Shown: positions 41,625 through 51,509 of the stretch, piece by piece
How positions within the stretch are numbered: position 1 is the first letter of the stretch
How the letters are laid out: every line of letters starts with the position of its first letter
NCBI RefSeq assembly: GCF_009834345.1
Contig: NZ_CP035042.1
Coordinates: forward strand, 3,782,001-3,846,000
Direction: 5' to 3'
From: Billgrantia tianxiuensis
Lineage (GTDB): Bacteria > Pseudomonadota > Gammaproteobacteria > Pseudomonadales > Halomonadaceae
Length of the DNA: 64,000 nucleotides
Made by a program: the position numbers and the translations under genes
The notes under the pieces: generated by a model
Seen by the model: only the letters and a program-made list of their open reading frames with translations
What the model was told of the DNA's origin: nothing
Database searches by the model: none

Positions 41625-43118
41625 CTAGCTACCCGATACGGAGCCCAAGGCACCCAGGCAGTAGTACTTCGTCTCGAGATATTCGTCGATCCCGGTGATG
41701 CCGCCCTCGCGCCCCAGCCCCGACTGCTTGACGCCGCCGAAGGGTACGGGCGGGCCGGTCATCTTCACCGAGTTGACGCTGACCATGCCGTACTCCAGCG
41801 CCCGCAGCAGCTTCCAGATGCGGCGGATGTCGTGGGTATAGACATAGGCCGCCAGGCCGTACTCGGTGTCGTTGGCCATGGCGATGACCTCGTCGTCGTC
41901 GCGGTAGGCGGTCACACCGGCCACCGGGGCGAAGTTCTCCTCGCGCCACACCTTCATCTCGGGCGTCACGCCGGTGAGCAGCGTGGGCATGAAGAAGTTG
42001 TCGCCCGGCGCGCGAGTCTGGTCGCCGGCCACCAGCGTGGCTCCACGCGAGATGGCGTCGTCGACGATGGCCGCCGCCTTGTCCACCGCCTGGCGATGGA
42101 TCAGCGGCCCCAGGTCGACCTCGCTCTCCATGCCGTTGCCCACGGTCAGCGCCGCCATGCGCTCGGCGAAGTATTCAACGAACTCGTCGTGGATCGACTC
42201 GTGCACCAGGATACGGTTGGCCGCCAGGCAGTCCTGGCCGGCGGTCTGGAACTTGGCCGCCACCGCGGCGAAGGCCGCCTCCTTGGGGTCCATGTCAGGG
42301 CCGACGATGAACGGCGCGTTGCCGCCGAGCTCCAGCGAGACGCGCTTCACCGTCTGCGCGCTCTGCTCGAGCAACAGCCGGCCGACCCGGGTGGAACCGG
42401 TGAAGGATAGCGCCTTGATACGCTCCTCGGCACACAGAATTTTCGAAACCTCGGCGGGTTCGCCCAGCACCACGTTGAACACGCCCGCCGGAATGCCGGC
42501 GCGCTCGGCCAGCTCGGCCAGCGCCAGCGCCGAGAACGGCGTCTCGCCGGCCGGCTTGACGATCACCGGGCAACCGGCAGCCAGGGCAGCGGCGGCCTTG
42601 CGGGTGATCATCGCCAGCGGGAAGTTCCACGGCGTGATCAGCGCAGCGATACCCACCGGCTCCTTGAGCGTGCCCAGCGCGGCGTTGGGGATGTGGCTGG
42701 GAATGGTCTCGCCGAAGGTGCGCTTGCCCTCTTCGGCAAACCAGCGCACGAAGCTGGCGCCGTACTCCACCTCGCCGCGGGCGTCGGGCAGCGGCTTGCC
42801 CTGCTCCAGGGTCATGATGGTGGCGAGATCCTCGCGGTTGGCCTGCAGCAGGTCGTGCCAGGCCAGCAGGCGCTCGGCGCGCTCGTCGGCGCGCAGCGCG
42901 CGCCAGTGAGCGAAAGCGGCATCGGCGGCGTCCACCGCCTCGCGGATCTGGTGCGCCTCGAGCCAGGGAATGTAGCCGATGGCCTCGCCGGTGGCGGGGT
43001 CGAAGACCGTCTCCTCACGGCCGCCATCGCCGTGAGTCCACTTGCCGTTCACGTAGGCATGCTCGCGAAACAGGCGCGGATCTTCGAGCCGTGCGGCCAG
43101 CGTGTTGGACAGTTTCAT
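41625..43118 (-). CDS. doeC: NAD(P)-dependent aldehyde dehydrogenase, DoeC-like (aspartate semialdehyde dehydrogenase)
   Basis: Aldehyde dehydrogenase of 497 residues of the succinate-semialdehyde type. It has ITPWNFPLAMITRKAAAALA, the cofactor loop SFTGSTRVGRLLLEQ, the catalytic Glu in SLELGGNAPF and catalytic Cys in TAGQDCLAANRI. DoeC oxidises aspartate semialdehyde to aspartate in ectoine breakdown; succinate- or aminobutyraldehyde activity is also possible for this group. GGGGAGG lies 5 bases before the ATG at 43118. It precedes the doeD-like gene. The 187 bp between this gene and the decarboxylase contain two T-rich stretches (T8 near 43257-43264, T7 near 43286-43292) and no gene. Confidence 0.78.
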   Translation of the reverse strand: MKLSNTLAARLEDPRLFREHAYVNGKWTHGDGGREETVFDPATGEAIGYIPWLEAHQIREAVDAADAAFAHWRALRADERAERLLAWHDLLQANREDLATIMTLEQGKPLPDARGEVEYGASFVRWFAEEGKRTFGETIPSHIPNAALGTLKEPVGIAALITPWNFPLAMITRKAAAALAAGCPVIVKPAGETPFSALALAELAERAGIPAGVFNVVLGEPAEVSKILCAEERIKALSFTGSTRVGRLLLEQSAQTVKRVSLELGGNAPFIVGPDMDPKEAAFAAVAAKFQTAGQDCLAANRILVHESIHDEFVEYFAERMAALTVGNGMESEVDLGPLIHRQAVDKAAAIVDDAISRGATLVAGDQTRAPGDNFFMPTLLTGVTPEMKVWREENFAPVAGVTAYRDDDEVIAMANDTEYGLAAYVYTHDIRRIWKLLRALEYGMVSVNSVKMTGPPVPFGGVKQSGLGREGGITGIDEYLETKYYCLGALGSVSGS

Positions 43119-43305
43119 GGGCACCTCCCCTGACATCGGCCCTCACTCATGGGCCGGCTGTGGCAAAACGATAGAGCAGCCGGCGGCTGCTCGATGGGTA
43201 CAGGGTAAGGGCAAACCCAGGGCGGGACTTTTCGTTAACCAGCAGGGCAAGTGCGCTTTTTTTTGTCCTCCATGGCTAAGTTGCGTTTTTTTCTGCGCGC
43301 GGCGT

Positions 43306-46109
43306 TCAGGTCTCCGGCGGCGCGGCCAGCGCCTCTTCGGTGAACACGATCAGGCCCAGCTCCGGCCGGTAACCGTGAATCTCCTTGACGTCGAGCGCCT
43401 GCAGGAAGTGGAGGATCTCTTCGCTGATGACCTGCCCCGGCACCAGCACCGGGAAGCCCGGCGGGTAGGGAATCACGAAGCTGGCCGAGACCACGTCACG
43501 GCCCGCTCGCATCTCGGCCTGGAGTTCACCGTTGTCGAAGCGCAGGTACTCGGTGTTCTCCTCGTCGTAGCTGAGGAAGTAGGCACGTCGAATGTCGCCC
43601 TCGGGGGTCTCGGGGCACTGGCGGAAGGCGTCGTGGAAGCGGCTGAAATCAGGCAGCGGCGGCAGCTCCTGGGTCAGCGAATGCACCCGGCGTTCGATGA
43701 TCTTGCGCTCGGGCCGGCTGCTCTCCTCCCAACGGTACTCGAACTCCTTGGCCAGCTTGATCAGCACGTCGAGCAGATAGGCGATGGAGCCACGGGTGGT
43801 GCCGATGTTGGTCATGAACAGCACGGTGTTGCGCGAGGTCTTGTTGATCTGGATGCCGTACTTGTTCATCAGGTATTCGTTCTTGAAGGCGTCGCCGTCG
43901 ACCCCGGTGTTGCCGATGGCGATGGTCACTCGGGTCGGGTCGACCACGAACTCGTCCCGCGCCCAGGCCTCCTCCATCTGGTTCCAGCCGGTCACCGGGT
44001 CGTAGTAGGACTCGACCCCGATTCGCGATACTCGGCGGGCACCATGTCGCTGTTCTTGAGCACGCGGAAGTACTTCTGCAGCAGCGGATGGGTGTAGAGC
44101 TGCTCGCGCAGCGACAGCGCCGCCTCCACCTGGGCATGGACCAGCTCGAAGCCCTCCATCTCGGCCTGCATGCGGCCCACGTCGAGCGAGGCGAGGATCT
44201 GGTAGTTCGGCGATGTGGAGGTGTGGGTCATGTAGGCCTCGTGGAACGGGGCCTCCACGCGCTGGCGGAACTCCTGGTCGTAGACGTGGATCATCGAGCC
44301 CTGGCGCAGCGAGGTCAGGGTCTTGTGGGTGGAATGGGTGGCGTAGGCGCGGATGCGCACCGCCTCGGGGTCGGGCATCAGCCGACGGTCGAGCCAGGTA
44401 GCGTCGTCGTCGGGATCGAGTGTGTCGAACTCCGCCTTCCACGCCGCATACTCCTCGCGGTAGGCCTCGCTGCGGTAGCGGTCGCGCAGGGTACGCGCGG
44501 CGTGCATGGCGGTGCGCGGCCGGTAGGTGGGGTTGAAGGTGGCGAAGGCGAACCACGCCTCGTCCCATAGGAACACCAGGTCGGGCTTGATCGCCAGGCA
44601 CTCCTCCATCACCCGGCGCACGTTGTAGACCACGCCGTCGAAGGTGCAGTTGGTCAGCAGCAACATCTTGACCCGGTGAAGCTGACCGGCGCGCTTGTAG
44701 GCAAGCAGGGTCTTCTTGATCTCGTGCAGCGGCACCGCGCCGTACATCGAGTAGTCGTTGAGCGGGTAGGAGTCCAGGTAGCTGACGTGGGCACCGGCCA
44801 GCACCATGCCGTAGTGGTGCGACTTGTGGCAGTCGCGGTCGATCAACACGATGTCTCGCGGCTTGACCAGCGCCTGCACCACGATCTTGTTGGCCGTCGA
44901 GGTGCCGTTGGTGACGAAGAAGCTCTGGCGCGCACCGAAGGCCCGGGCGGCATACTCCTGAGCCTTCTTGATCGGCCCGTAGGGCTGCAGCAGCGAGTCG
45001 AGCCCACCCGAGGTCGCCGAGGTCTCGGCGAGGAAGATGTTGATACCGTAGAAATCGATCATGTGCCCCGCCCAGTGCGAGCGGGTCACCGACTTGCCCC
45101 GCGAGATGGGCATGGCGTGGAACACCCCAGTGGGCTTCTTGCTGTACTCGCGCAGGGCATCGAAGAACGGCGTGCGATAGCGGCTGTCGATGGCACGCAG
45201 GATGGTATGGTGCTGCTCAATGTAGTCGGTTTCGCGATAGAAGATGCGGTTGAAGTGGCGAATGTCGCGGCTCGCCGTGGCCTCCACGTCGCCGCTGGTG
45301 ACCAGGAACTGATCGATCTCGGGGCGCAGCTCATGGATCATCGAGCTGAGCAAGATGCTGCGCTCCGCCTCGGACTGGTGCTCCAGCTCCTGCTCCGAGA
45401 GCCCTTCCAGGTAGTTGCGCAGGGCGCTGAGGTTGTACTTGGACTTGTAGGGAAACTCGTAGCGGATCAGGCAGGCCTGGATGTTGGGGTTGACCAGCAC
45501 GGCGATCAACGCATCCTCGAAGCTGCGCACCGTGACCACGTCGTAGACGAAACGGTCCTCGGGCCGGCGCAGGCTGTGGAACGCCTCGCGCACCACCTCT
45601 TCCTCCTGGGCCGAAAGGTTGTCGACGATCAGCAGCTCGAAATAGGGCTGCGCCGAGCTGTTGGAGGCCGGGTGCCCGTGGCGCAGCTGCGCCAGGGCAT
45701 CGAGGGTCTCGAGATCCTCGGCGTCGGCATCGGTCTCGGAGAGGTCGACGTGACGACGCCGATAGGATTCGCTGATCAGCGCCCGCACCAGCCGCTTGAC
45801 CACCTTCTCCAGCAGCACGTACTCCTCGCGGTCGAACAGCGACCACAGATGACGGAAGTCCTCCTTGGAGGGAAAGGCGTGGTAGTCCTCGATGATCTCG
45901 AGCCGCGTCAGCTTGACGTCGATCGCCTTGATCAGGTTGCGCGCCCGGCTCTCGTCGTTGAGTCGCACCAGCTGTCCCAGGTCGCGCTTGAGCGCGTTCC
46001 AGGTGTCGGCGCGAAGCTGGGAAATCTTGTGATAGAAGCCCAGCGCGGTATAGGGCGTTTCGGTATGGCTGCTCTCATGCATGGCGACACCCTTTCCATC
46101 GTTGTTCAT
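43306..46109 (-). CDS. Large PLP-dependent Orn/Lys/Arg decarboxylase, broken by one frameshift
   Basis: Fold-I basic amino acid decarboxylase, about 934 residues when restored, longer than the usual 710-760. Roughly 150 extra residues precede a wing-like domain (ELLIVDNLSAQEEEVVREAF, IQACLIRYEFPYKSKYNLSA). The catalytic domain has FFVTNGTSTANKIVVQALV, IDRDCHKSHHYGMVLAGA, FLWDEAWFAFATFNPTYRPR and the cofactor lysine in ATHSTHKTLTSLRQGSM. The frame breaks at a run read CCCC at 44016-44019 (plus strand); one more base joins AEYRESG to VESYYDPVTGW and the normal C-terminal domain follows. The product amine (agmatine, cadaverine or putrescine) cannot be read. It lies 39 bp after the C45 gene and probably completes that operon. 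Confidence 0.82.
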
Positions 46110-46148
46110 TGTCTTTCTTCCGGCGACGACGCTCGCCGCCAATACCGG

Positions 46149-47177
46149 CTATCTGGGGCCGTAACGGACCCTCAATTGCTTCTCAGCGAAATGATCGAAG
46201 GCCAGGTCGAGGGTTTCCCCCGGCCAGCGGTAGCTCACCCGTCCCGTCACCGGCCAATAGGCCGCGGTATAGATGGTGCCGAGCCCACGCGCATAGTCAC
46301 GGCGAAACAGCGGCGGCGCGGCGAAGGCCTCGAGCAGGCGCGCCTCGGTGGTGGCCGGATCGTCCACCAGGATCGATAGCTGGCGCTCGCGGATCAGCGT
46401 CTCCGAAGCCAGCGCATGGGCGTACCACTCGATCTTCTTCTGGTGGTTGGTGGCCACCGGCACCCGGCGGATGCTGGCCCGACGATCGGGGGCGATCATC
46501 GCCGTGACGTAGCGCCCCGCGGCATCGGTCAGGGTGATGTTGTAGGCCATGTGGGTCGGCACCCGGGCCAGCACCTCGGCGGCCTGGGGCACGCTGTCGC
46601 AGAACTCCAGCAGGTAGCGCAGGATGATGGGGGCGCCGAAGCCCTCGCCCACCGCCTTGCGCCCGCCGAAGGCCAGCGACACGGCGAGACCGGCCTCGTT
46701 CATGCCATCCAGCACGCCCCACAGGCAATCGGTCATGGCGATCACGCCGCGCCCGTTCCAGCGGGTATAGAGGACGGTGCCCTCGCACAGCTCCGGCGGG
46801 TAGTCGTAGTTGCGCGCCAGCAGGGGCGCGCCAGGGCGTGCCAGCACCGCCTGGGAGCAGCCGGTAATGTACGGCGGCGGCTGGTAGAGACTGAGAAAGC
46901 GCGCCGCCAGGTCGCCACCGCCGGCCAGCTCGCACAGTGCCCGGTAAGTCTCCAGCAGCTCCGGCATGTGCTGGCGCAGGGCGTTGTAGCAGCTCAGGTA
47001 GCCCGGCCGCTCACGCTCCCCCTCAGAGAGGTACCACGCCTCGTAGGCCGGCCAGTGGTAGTCGAACAGCGACCGCCACTTGGAGCCAGGCGTCTCCTCG
47101 TGCAAGGTACGAAAGACCAGCACTTTCTCCATCTCGACCCGCCGCGCCTCGTGATGCCGTTTGGCTCCGCCGTTCAT
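46149..47177 (-). CDS. C45-family autoproteolytic acyltransferase/amidohydrolase
   Basis: Ntn-hydrolase of 342 residues of the acyl-CoA:6-aminopenicillanate acyltransferase (C45) type. These enzymes self-cleave before a cysteine, which then makes or breaks amide bonds. Here the likely nucleophile is Cys107 in YITGCSQAVLARPGAP, followed by LLARNYDYP, the standard partner motif, and DCLWGVLDGMNEAGLAVSLA. The ATG at 47177 overlaps the stop of the ATP-grasp gene (ATGA), so translation is coupled; an internal Met at 47132 is an alternative start. Context (ATP-grasp, decarboxylase, nitrilase-like genes) suggests work on an amide of an amine or amino acid. Confidence 0.82.
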   Translation of the reverse strand: MNGGAKRHHEARRVEMEKVLVFRTLHEETPGSKWRSLFDYHWPAYEAWYLSEGERERPGYLSCYNALRQHMPELLETYRALCELAGGGDLAARFLSLYQPPPYITGCSQAVLARPGAPLLARNYDYPPELCEGTVLYTRWNGRGVIAMTDCLWGVLDGMNEAGLAVSLAFGGRKAVGEGFGAPIILRYLLEFCDSVPQAAEVLARVPTHMAYNITLTDAAGRYVTAMIAPDRRASIRRVPVATNHQKKIEWYAHALASETLIRERQLSILVDDPATTEARLLEAFAAPPLFRRDYARGLGTIYTAAYWPVTGRVSYRWPGETLDLAFDHFAEKQLRVRYGPR

Positions 47178-48766
47178 AGGATCTTGAAATTGCCGCCGCC
47201 GATGGCGTGATTCACGGCGACCTCCTCCACCACCGGGTCCTGCAGCGGTTGGCCGGCATACTCGCCACGGATGCCCTCGATCCAGGCCTTGGCCCGCTCG
47301 GTGAGCTGGAAATCGTCATCCATCAGGCGGCCGCGAGTGATCAGGATGCCCAGATCGGCGCCCTCGTAGCGGAAGTCGCCCGGCCCGCTGATACGCAGGA
47401 AGAAGGCCTCGCGCTCGTTCTCGGCGGCATGGGGATGGTAGCTGTAGTGGTCGTAGGCGATCCGGTTGTCCTCGCCCAGTGTCCACACACCGGTACGGGG
47501 CGCGCGGGTGAGCAGGTCGACGCTCTCGTCGGTGTGCTTGATGACCAACTGACTCCAGCTGTCGACGCTGTCGGGATGCGACCAGCGCTCGTTGATCTCC
47601 TCGATGTCGAGATCGAAGTCGACGTCGGAGAACTCCAGCAGGTGGAACAGGAACAGCGGGATATCGGAGTGGGCGAAGGCCGCCACGTTGGTCAACGAAC
47701 TGGCGCCAGTGACGCGTGGGTTGAGTTCTCCCAGGTAGACCTCGCCGTTGTCCATGTCGATCAGGAAGTCGAGTTCGAAATAGCCGCGGTAGCCCTCTTC
47801 GCGCAGGGCTTCGCCGAACTTGAAGGTGTACTCGCGGGCCTTGTCGCGGATCTCCTGGCTGAAGGCGCCGGCGAACATCTCGTTGCCGCACCAGCCACCC
47901 TTGTAGGGCGTCAGCGACTTGAAGCCGACCAGTTCGGTCATCAACGGGCCCACCACGGTGCCGCAGCGGGTGGCACAGGCCTCGATGGCCGAGCCGCGAC
48001 AGTTGATGCGCTTCATGATCTTGACCTCGGGCTCGGCCTCGATCTCCTCGGCATGCTTGTAGTAATCCTCTTCACTGGCGATGAAGAAGGTGGTGTGGCC
48101 GGAGTCGCCGTAGGCGGTCTGCACGACCAGGTCATCGCCCAGCTCACGGCTGACCTCGAGCAGTTCCCGATAGCTGCCGACCTTGGCCAGCACGTTGGGC
48201 ACGCTGGGCACCCCGGCCTTGTTGCCGATACGCACCGTCTCGATCTTGTTGTCCATTCGGCTGCGCAGTGCCGCCGGTGGAAAGGCGACGCGCAAGCCGA
48301 GCTGCCGGCAGATCTCCTCGGTATGCTCGTCGAACATCAGGAACGCGGCCACCCCGGCATTCTCGCCAGAGGCTCGCGACTGGATGAAATCGATCACCTC
48401 CTTGTGCTCGAGCAGGTAGTTGTTGATGTCTTCGATGCTCTCGAAGTCGCGCGGGAACTTCTCCTTGGGCACGAAGACGTTGCGCTGCTGACCATCGAAG
48501 CAGTCGATGTAGTTGATGTGCCGGAAGTTGCCTACCCAGTCACCGATACCGAGCAGGTTGAAGTTGGTAGCCGAGATGAAGTAGACCGGCTCCTGGTTGT
48601 TGCGAAAATGGCGGCGAACGTCGGCAATGTTGTTGATTTTCATTGTTCTCGCTCCATCGATGACGGTAGGGGTGATATCGGCACGCCCCGGGCCGGCGAC
48701 CGATACCTGGGTGGAGCCCGGCGGCTGGAAGCATCGCTGTATCAGGTGAACCAGGGACTCCCACAT
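47174..48766 (-). CDS. ATP-grasp carboxylate-amine ligase-like protein
   Basis: ATP-grasp enzyme of 530 residues, likely an amide-bond-forming ligase. The N-terminal part (PVYFISATNFNLLGIGDWVG) resembles a pre-ATP-grasp domain. The ATP-grasp core shows MDNKIETVRIGNKAGVPSVP, DDLVVQTAYGDSGHTTFFI, the metal ligands in GYFELDFLID and VYLGELNPRVTGASSLT (about residues 330-357). It looks like carbamoyl-phosphate synthase or biotin carboxylase folds but has no biotin-related domain. The ATG at 48766 has AAGGAGG 6 bases upstream; another Met at 48643 with GGAGCGAG upstream is also plausible and would remove a non-conserved leader. The substrate is unknown. Confidence 0.82.
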   Translation of the reverse strand: MWESLVHLIQRCFQPPGSTQVSVAGPGRADITPTVIDGARTMKINNIADVRRHFRNNQEPVYFISATNFNLLGIGDWVGNFRHINYIDCFDGQQRNVFVPKEKFPRDFESIEDINNYLLEHKEVIDFIQSRASGENAGVAAFLMFDEHTEEICRQLGLRVAFPPAALRSRMDNKIETVRIGNKAGVPSVPNVLAKVGSYRELLEVSRELGDDLVVQTAYGDSGHTTFFIASEEDYYKHAEEIEAEPEVKIMKRINCRGSAIEACATRCGTVVGPLMTELVGFKSLTPYKGGWCGNEMFAGAFSQEIRDKAREYTFKFGEALREEGYRGYFELDFLIDMDNGEVYLGELNPRVTGASSLTNVAAFAHSDIPLFLFHLLEFSDVDFDLDIEEINERWSHPDSVDSWSQLVIKHTDESVDLLTRAPRTGVWTLGEDNRIAYDHYSYHPHAAENEREAFFLRISGPGDFRYEGADLGILITRGRLMDDDFQLTERAKAWIEGIRGEYAGQPLQDPVVEEVAVNHAIGGGNFKIL

Positions 48767-48783
48767 GGCGACCTCCTTGACGG

Positions 48784-49653
48784 TCAATACTCCTCAATAT
48801 CGGTGCGCTGCGGCTTGGCCAGCGGCCCCAGGCTGGCCAGAAACGGCGAGGGGCCGTGCTCGAAGCGATAGATGGAGAAATCCACCTGGCGGTCGCGGAA
48901 GCTCTTGAGCGGCTGCCCCAGGCCACGTAGGCCGGTCTCGCGCTCGCGCCGGACGCGGTTGAAATCCACTTCGATCGGCATGATCTCCTCGCCCGAGCCG
49001 GCCTGGTGAATGACGTCGCCCGAAGGCCCCACGACGATCGATCGACCATTACCGATGGCACCCGCGCCATTGATGTCGAAGAAGTAGCACTGGTTGACCG
49101 CGGCGTTGGTCCGGGCGATGGAGAGTTCGATGTCGCGGTCGATGGTATCGGTCATGGTCGGATGGAGAATCACCTCGGCGCCCATGGCCGCGAGGGTCCG
49201 GGTGGTCTCGGGAAACCACATGTCGTAGCAGATCGACACGCCGAAGCGGCCGACGTTGGGTACGTCGAAGAGGACGAACTCGCTGCCGCTCTCCACGCCG
49301 GCCTCGTAGGGGCGGAAGGGGAACATCTTGCGGTAGCGCGCCACTACCTGCCCGCTTGGATCGATCACCGACAGGGTGTTGTAGATACCGTGCTCGGTAC
49401 GCTCGAACATCGAGCCGGGAATCAGCCAGATGCGGTACTGCTCTGCCAACTGGCAGAAGAATTGCTCGATGTGGCTCGGTAGCGGGTGGGCATGGTGCGG
49501 CGAGGCACCCAGCGGCATCAGCTCGCTGAACAAGACCATCTGCACCTGGGGGAAGCGGCTCATCAGCACATCGACCCGGTGGCGCATGGCCTCGGTATTG
49601 TCGCCGTGATGCGGGGCCTGCATCTGCACCCCGGCGATGGTGAAGTAGGACAT
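48784..49653 (-). CDS. Carbon-nitrogen hydrolase (nitrilase superfamily)
   Basis: Hydrolase of 289 residues. The nitrilase triad is visible: Glu44 (LFSELMPLG), Lys109 (ARYRKMFPF) and Cys142 (SICYDMWFPETTR). The family cleaves amides, nitriles or N-carbamoyl groups; the close match of GVSICYDMWFPE to amidase/carbamoylputrescine-hydrolase types is suggestive only. It is the first gene of the four-gene minus-strand cluster that ends with the decarboxylase. The Met at 49653 was preferred because AGAGAG lies 6 bases before it; a Met two codons upstream has no spacing for a ribosome-binding site. Confidence 0.85.
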   Translation of the reverse strand: MSYFTIAGVQMQAPHHGDNTEAMRHRVDVLMSRFPQVQMVLFSELMPLGASPHHAHPLPSHIEQFFCQLAEQYRIWLIPGSMFERTEHGIYNTLSVIDPSGQVVARYRKMFPFRPYEAGVESGSEFVLFDVPNVGRFGVSICYDMWFPETTRTLAAMGAEVILHPTMTDTIDRDIELSIARTNAAVNQCYFFDINGAGAIGNGRSIVVGPSGDVIHQAGSGEEIMPIEVDFNRVRRERETGLRGLGQPLKSFRDRQVDFSIYRFEHGPSPFLASLGPLAKPQRTDIEEY

Positions 49654-49856
49654 GGGCATCTCTCTGCGTCAGGCGATCTCGTCTCTGGGCGCTATCCATC
49701 TCGTCCGGCACCACGATGACATGCCGGAAAGATCGCCCGGCCTGGTGAGTCTTCACTCACCTCGCCTTTAGCTTATGCCATGGTTCCACTCAGAGCATCA
49801 ACGTTGAGTTCGCGTTGGAGGCCGCGCTACCGGCGACCTCGGCTTAAATCAACTGA

Positions 49857-49886
49857 GGAAGCCGCCCCGTTCCAGGCCGGAGGCGG
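49857..49886. repeat. Direct repeat, left copy (duplicate of doeX 3' end)
   Basis: GGAAGCCGCCCCGTTCCAGG followed by CCGGAGGCGG matches 57068-57097 at 28 of 30 positions in the same orientation. Read on the minus strand it encodes ASGLERGGF, against ASGLERGDF in DoeX. The two copies flank the whole AAA+ cluster. Confidence 0.7.
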
Positions 49887-50237
49887 CAATGGATCCTTCC
49901 AGCGACGATAGCCATGAGAGCAGTGTTCCGCTGACGGCGCCAATCGCCCTTCATCGGGCAGACCGAGGTACAGCGGGACCATGGGAATTCCATTCCGCTG
50001 TACGAAGTCTCTGCTGTTCTTGTACGCTAAATTAGTACTAGTTTGTAAGATATTGTCCACAGCGCTGTAAGAATTTGGCTTATCGACACTCAAGAGCAAG
50101 CCACAGCGTCTCTACTGTCATCTTGACGTAGTGTCCATTTCTTCTCGATTCCTTCCGGTTCGGCAGCCCAGGGAAATACCTGCTTTTCCCAGAGCAAGCG
50201 GAGCAGAAAACCACCGTTTTTCGCCAGCTTTTACGAT

Positions 50238-50265
50238 TTGACACCAAACGTAAAAGAACAATAAA
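50238..50265 (+). promoter_or_regulatory. Candidate sigma-70 promoter of the AAA+ cluster
   Basis: A perfect TTGACA -35 element (50238-50243) is followed after 16 bases by AATAAA (50260-50265). It lies about 48 bp upstream of the first gene of the cluster, which also has a good ribosome-binding site (AAGGAAAGG). Confidence 0.5.
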
Positions 50266-50312
50266 TCTCACCCTCCCACTGGTCGCCCATCGCCCTTTAA
50301 GGAAAGGAATTC

Positions 50313-51395
50313 ATGAGCTCCGCGCAGTTCGACAAGTTGATTCAGGAATCCCAGGACAAAGTCAAGGACTCGCAGGCCAAGATCGCTGCCGTCACCTCGC
50401 GCATGGAGGCCGCACGCAGCAAGATCGAGGCTGGCGAGAATGCCGGCATCGATATCGAGAACGCGACCCTCGACGACGTTCACACTCATACCGAGCTGAT
50501 GAACGCCAATATCGCCGAACTCATCATGGGACTGGACGACACCACCGCCGCCTTCTCGAAGGACTTCGACGAGATGCGCAACAAGACCGGATGGGAGAGC
50601 TTCATCAGTTTCTTCAGCAAGGCCAAATCCGAGTCGATGCGCCAGGAGCGTATTCGTACCGCGAGCATCGACGACAAGCTGCAGGATCTGATCGCCAAAT
50701 CCGATGTCATCGTCAGTTTGCTGCAGAATCAGCTCGAAACGCTGGAGGAGCAGCGTGAGAAAGTGCAGCGCAATCTGGCCGCTACCCTGGGTGATCGGGA
50801 GTTGACGGTTCAGGAACTGGAAAAGGTCCGCGCTGCCATCCTCGCCCTCGATCCCAGGATCGTCGAACTGGAAAACAAGATCGCCGTCGAGCAGGATGCC
50901 GCCGCGCGGGCCAGGCTGGAAACCGAGCTGGCCGATATCAACGAAGACTACAATGCCATGGTTCAGGACGAGCAGGTCATGATCGCACGCTCCCAGACCT
51001 TGGAGCGCTATATCGAAAAGGGCAAGACCTGGATCGACAGCCTCCAGAACCAGGCGGCGACACAACAGGTCCTGATCAACAAGCTGCAGACCGACACCCA
51101 GCAACGCGTGGTGCTCTACGATGCGCTGACCAAATCGCTGAAGACCGCCCAGCAGCAAGACGTTGCGCATCGCATCAACGAAATCGGCACCGAGACCGAT
51201 AAGGAAGCGCAAACCGCAATGGCCGCGATCGGCGCCGCCACGAATCAAAGAATGGCTGACATGCTGGAGGCCCACGAAGGCCAAATGGTGTTCGCCCGAG
51301 AAGTGCTCGAGAAGAAGGCCAAGGCGGACGAGCGCTTCGCGCGCCGCTTCTCGGCCATCGTCGAGAAGCACGACAAGAATCTGTACGTCGGCTGA
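50313..51395 (+). CDS. Uncharacterised coiled-coil protein (first gene of AAA+ cluster)
   Basis: Protein of 360 residues, almost entirely alpha-helical by composition, with long heptad-like stretches (QESQDKVKDSQAKIAAVTSR, QNQLETLEEQREKVQRNLAA, EKVRAAILALDPRIVELENK). No signal peptide, membrane segment or catalytic motif is seen. It faintly recalls TelA/toxic-anion-resistance proteins in style, but no defining motif was found. It starts the six-gene plus-strand cluster, directly behind a good promoter and AAGGAAAGG. A scaffold or adaptor role for the AAA+ protein is inferred from context only. Confidence 0.75.
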   Translation: MSSAQFDKLIQESQDKVKDSQAKIAAVTSRMEAARSKIEAGENAGIDIENATLDDVHTHTELMNANIAELIMGLDDTTAAFSKDFDEMRNKTGWESFISFFSKAKSESMRQERIRTASIDDKLQDLIAKSDVIVSLLQNQLETLEEQREKVQRNLAATLGDRELTVQELEKVRAAILALDPRIVELENKIAVEQDAAARARLETELADINEDYNAMVQDEQVMIARSQTLERYIEKGKTWIDSLQNQAATQQVLINKLQTDTQQRVVLYDALTKSLKTAQQQDVAHRINEIGTETDKEAQTAMAAIGAATNQRMADMLEAHEGQMVFAREVLEKKAKADERFARRFSAIVEKHDKNLYVG

Positions 51396-51509
51396 CCTTC
51401 ACTGCCTGCCGGCAAGAGATGTCTCTAAAGCCACTGATGGGGGCATGCCTCGTCAGTGGCTGCGCTTCGCTCAAGAACTCGAACCGCTCGGTGCAACCAG
51501 AGAGAGACC

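Larger units (their letters stand above)
49654..50312. promoter_or_regulatory. 659-bp intergenic region between divergent operons
   Basis: No convincing gene is seen; the short open frames here lack ribosome-binding sites. The right half is AT-rich. The region must hold the promoter of the nitrilase-led operon (left) and of the coiled-coil/AAA+ operon (right). At 49857-49886 it carries a 30-bp copy (28 of 30 identical) of the 3' end of doeX. Confidence 0.5.

Noticed and set aside
40072..41628. Long plus-strand open frame opposite the doeD-like gene (518 codons)
   Set aside because: It mirrors a well-supported aminotransferase on the minus strand, has no domain or ribosome-binding site, and is rich in Val, Gly, Asp and His as expected for antisense frames in GC-rich DNA.
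44676..46379. Plus-strand open frame of 567 codons opposite the decarboxylase
   Set aside because: Antisense shadow of the decarboxylase and C45 genes; no recognisable domain.
47207..48871. Plus-strand open frame of 554 codons opposite the ATP-grasp gene
   Set aside because: Antisense shadow; the minus strand has clear ATP-grasp motifs.
49827..50271. Two short minus-strand open frames in the intergenic region
   Set aside because: No ribosome-binding site, no family similarity, and they cross the doeX-derived repeat in a different frame.
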